From NCBI GenBank assembly GCA_020081605.1, contig JAHREC010000045.1:2790001-2854000 (forward strand): DNA of 64,000 nucleotides, read 5' to 3'. Shown piece after piece: positions 61,001 to 64,000 of the stretch (within the stretch, counting starts at the first letter, position 1; each line of letters starts with the position of its first letter). The position numbers and the translations under genes are program-made. Origin of the DNA: Albifimbria verrucaria. Taxonomy: Eukaryota > Ascomycota > Sordariomycetes > Hypocreales > Stachybotryaceae. The notes under the pieces are model-generated. The model was not told the DNA's origin. It did not search any database and was given only the letters and a program-made list of their open reading frames with translations.

Positions 61001-62693
61001 TTAGAGCACTGTAGCTTCTGCCCATTTCAAGTTCTCTTCATGTTGCTCCTCCTTTAGGGGAATCGGAGAGGTAAATAAAGGAGGCGGCGCTGGATGGGTT
61101 GTGAGGAACATGGCCTTCCGTTGCTGGGCCGCCTGATGCAGCACTCTATCTTGGCGGTGTTCCATGGCTGCGGCAATAGGGTTCCTTGCGAATCGGAAGT
61201 CCGAAACTTGGTGCATGCCATGCTTTACACAGATAAGGCCATGCTCTCCAGGGAGGTGTGAAGTCCAACCAGGATTTTCCAGGAGCGAAGAGGTCCCCAA
61301 CTTGGCCCCAATTTGGGAGACTTTGTAATCCGCAGAGCCCAAAATACGCGACAAAATATCAGGTCGCAGGACTCCAAGTCTTTCAGCCGGGACAGATGTG
61401 GTGAGGCTCGAATTGAAGGTCAAACCGAGCCTTTCCGCAGGGTATCCTCTGTTGGGTAGTTCCCTTGCCACTGTTTCGGGAACGCGAAGAGCCGGTAACA
61501 GAACGAATTGCCCTCAACAACAGTTGAAGAAGGCATGAATGGAAGTCCAATTGTCCAAATGGAGCCCAAACCCATGTAATGATGGATGGCTCCGAGAGAC
61601 CACTCGGTGGGGAGGAAGGGACCGCTGAGTGTTGAGCCTTCCAGCATCGCGGGTGTCAAAAAGGCGAAAGGTTCCTGGTGGGATTTGAGCTCCGCGAACT
61701 TTGCAGCCCAATCATGGTCCAAAACGGCATAATCAGCCGAAGTTTGGACGTCATTTTGATACTGAGCAGTGATGAAATCGTTGGGGTGCGTGTAAGCTCC
61801 CAGGCGGTACAGTTCGTGAAACTTGAGCCATGTCGGGAAATATAGGAGAAACACTTCCATATTGACAAAGGGAACTTCATATTTCTTTGTTCTCGGCCGA
61901 TTGCCCTCTGGTCTACCCAAACGATCCTCGTTAATCCAAAAGTACACAAGAGCTGCATAAATGATTTGAGCTCGAGAGATGAATGTAGCAGGGTAAGATT
62001 CTTGGAGCTCCTAGCCGCCGCCTAGACAGAAGGGCCAATCACCTTGCCTGTGAGAGTAAATGCAGGAAGGGCAAAGAAAGGGTACTCAACGGACTCGGTC
62101 CTTTGTCGTTTCTTTGGGGATGGCTGAACTTGCCATGGTACGAAACGTTTGCTCCGTGGGGCTGTGAAATCCTGGTCTCGAAAGGCCGTAGCGGTGTCCA
62201 AAATGCTGGCCAAATTGGTGGTCAAATTGGTGGTCTCTTCGAGGCCATTGTCCCAGAGCGTCTTGAGAAGCTCGGCATCTGGGGCAGTGTGCCTACCGAT
62301 CTCGGCACTCTGAATAGGCAAGCTTGTCTTGAAATCGCATACTCGTTGCCTGGAAAACAGCGTGCTGAAGGGGACATAGTGTTTTGTGAGCTCTCCACTA
62401 CTCAATGGCTTCACTACCAAACCCTTGTTGAGATATGGCATCCAAGGGTGGTCATCTCGTAGCCTCTCCCATAGGTGGTACTCAGCAATCGCAGGAAGCC
62501 CTTGGGCGGTCATGCCAATGAGAGCATGGTTTTGAGATGGAACTTTGGACGCATTTTGAGCCCAGTTGCAGCCCCTCTGTATAAGCGGTGCCACCAAGAG
62601 ACCGTCGGCATCTTGATAGCCTGAACACGCAGCTGTCACTGGCACATCCGCGGCATCATAAGGCATAGAGGACGAGGGTGATGGTCCAGACAT
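61001..62693 (-). CDS. Unrecognised protein, broken reading frame
   Basis: I do not recognise this family. From ATG 62693 a Ser/Pro-rich start (MSGPSPSSSMPYDAADVPV) leads into a compact-looking domain with LLVAPLIQRGCNWAQNASKV, TAQGLPAIAEYHLWERL and LSSGELTKHYVPFSTLF. A basic patch follows (RSKRF, SPKKRQR). The frame stops at 62022, but coding resumes in another frame as ELQESYPATFISRAQIIYAA and runs through LYRLGAYTHPNDFITAQYQ to 61420. A third frame (PAERLGLTF to the stop at 61001) follows. Between the first two parts both alternative frames hold a TAG, so a single lost base is not enough to join them. Probably a lineage-specific or mobile-element-linked gene, perhaps a pseudogene. Confidence 0.5.
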
Positions 62694-64000
62694 GTTGGAA
62701 GAATGTATAACTGTTGTCAACCTTGGGACAGATTGGACAGAAGCAAGAAGAAAGCTCGATTTGGTCAGGGCGGAGGAGAACCCAGGGCGAAATGGACCTA
62801 GACATGTGGTTAGCAAAGTTGAATTGGAACTCAATTTGACCTCCAATTTGGTACTCAATTGAGCACCAGAGTAGCCTCTTGTTGTTGGAGACGCAGCAAG
62901 GGTGGAGGTTTATGGAATTTGGTTTCGTGGTGGAAGCTCAGAGGGAAAGCAGAGGACGTACGTGGACAAATGTCTTGAATGCTGCGTACGGCGATGATCT
63001 CACAGAGCAGGGAAATGAAGTATCGTGGTCCAGGGTGTTTCCGAGATTATCAGAGGCAGTGCGGCAGCTCGCGATTTGTTTCAGCTGCTATAGGAGAATC
63101 TAAAGGAAGTTTGGTTAGAAGAGATGGCTGCAAGCATGGTAGAGAGAAAGAACATTACCTGGGTATTTGATCAAGCACGTACTGGCGTAATGAGAAATGA
63201 AGGAAAGGAGAATCCAAACGGCTAATTAGAGGTGAGAAAGAAAAGAATCGTCTGTCTGGGAGGATAAAGGAGCTATTGTTGTGGTGAGAAAGAAAAGAAG
63301 TGTGAGAGTGAACGAGGAAAAGAAAAGATGCATGTGTGTGCAAGGGAGTGGGCGATATATGGAAATCGGAGGCTTGGTAAGGAGATGACCTGGTGTAAGT
63401 TGGTGTTGCAGCTCTGGGTAAAACCTGGACCGCATACAATTTATGTGAGATGCCAGATCTATCCCTGTGAATACTCACCTCTCGTGCTCAGACTCCCACT
63501 TAGAACATTCTCCCACACAATTCATATGGAGCATCAGATCGGCTCCAGAGATTCATCACGAGTGCCCATAAAATTCAAGTAATACTCCGCCTATTCTTTT
63601 TATTTTGTCTTCCATCTTCCATTTCCACTTTCTCCCCCTAACCACACATCAATGCCTTCATTTAGTGTATCAACTTGACCTCCGCCTCAAGCTCGTGATG
63701 CCCTCACACCCACGCATCGTGAACATCATCCTATTGCAGCCACTCTGGTAAATTGCATGCTTCTTCTTCTTCCAAATCTGATGCCTCCACTACTAACCAT
63801 GATTTCAGTTCCTCAAATCCCCGCCGACACGTACCGGACGACGCTACCATTGCCAATCTCACCCCGACAGTGTTCCCGCTTCCAGGTCGATTTACCCCTT
63901 TGCTGTTCCGCCGCCCAACAGGTTTCACTCACGCTCGCTCACTCACTCGCGGTTCATATTAGCCTGAGCTCTCGCTTCAAGCTCCCACTTGTTTGCCAGT
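62694..64000. other. Right-end stretch, no gene seen
   Basis: Beyond the AATTG-rich block the sequence is purine-rich on the plus strand (about 63.2-63.3 kb, GAAAGAAAAG tracts), then ordinary. Short open frames here have no recognisable protein pattern. A gene starting beyond the window cannot be excluded. Confidence 0.4.
62818..62862. repeat. AATTG-rich block, 5' side of unknown gene
   Basis: Four AATTG/CAATT units in 45 bp (GAATTGG, TCAATTTG, CCAATTTGG, TCAATTGAG). Together with the block at 60961 it brackets the unknown gene. Confidence 0.5.

Noticed and set aside
44939..63000. Starship-type giant mobile element
   Set aside because: NLR and HET-type cargo would fit, but no tyrosine-recombinase (DUF3435) captain or DUF3723 gene is recognisable in the window, and no element borders are visible.
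1..64000. Mass pseudogenisation or programmed frameshifting as explanation for the broken frames
   Set aside because: Breaks occur in unrelated, conserved genes, almost always as a one-base loss next to a homopolymer, and without accompanying nonsense changes.

Overview
The window is nuclear DNA of a filamentous ascomycete, most likely a Sordariomycete and possibly Hypocreales. Introns are short (about 47-136 nt) with GTRNGT donors. The protein families point the same way: BOS1, thiamine pyrophosphokinase, MIA40, an OM14-like protein, a CFEM protein, a siderophore transporter, Zn2Cys6 and HET proteins, and a NACHT-ankyrin NLR. No tRNA, rRNA or CRISPR array was recognised. No reverse transcriptase, transposase or polyketide/peptide synthase domain was recognised either.

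Layout. 1-9.9 kb: partial Golgi-type glycosyltransferase, short-chain dehydrogenase (SDR), fungal_trans_2-like regulator, secreted RNase T2. 11.2-13.1 kb: PTR2-type peptide transporter, followed by about 4.8 kb with no gene that I can support. 17.9-21.7 kb: cytochrome P450 and a DHA1-type MFS exporter on the same strand. 22.3-27.3 kb: a housekeeping block (BOS1, thiamine pyrophosphokinase, MIA40, OM14-like). 28.8-32.5 kb: an alpha/beta-hydrolase/zinc-knuckle fusion and a Myb/SANT-like protein. 34.2-37.7 kb: a CFEM protein and a siderophore transporter transcribed divergently, with a paired iron-repressor (SreA-type) motif between them. 37.9-41.9 kb: an epoxide hydrolase divergent from a Zn2Cys6 factor. 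42.5-44.6 kb: a small cysteine-rich secreted protein and a second SDR. 44.9-60 kb: an accessory region of self/non-self-recognition-type genes (HET protein; HeLo-NACHT-ankyrin-ZZ NLR; a degenerate hydrolase-ankyrin-CorA-like membrane protein), with NmrA-like and DJ-1/PfpI genes between them. 61-62.7 kb: an unrecognised protein.

A property of the whole window decides how it should be read. Almost every gene, including strongly conserved ones (PTR2, TPK, MIA40), is broken by one or more single-base losses, usually next to a short homopolymer. When each shift is compensated, coherent family-typical protein continues and exon lengths close in frame. This looks like uncorrected assembly indels rather than mass pseudogenisation. 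CDS spans below are therefore gene spans, and the supposed shift points are given. BOS1, the epoxide hydrolase and the Zn2Cys6 factor read through intact.

The most interesting biology is the iron-uptake divergent promoter, the 45-60 kb recognition-type island with its pseudo-hydrolase-ankyrin-CorA protein, and the hydrolase/zinc-knuckle fusion.
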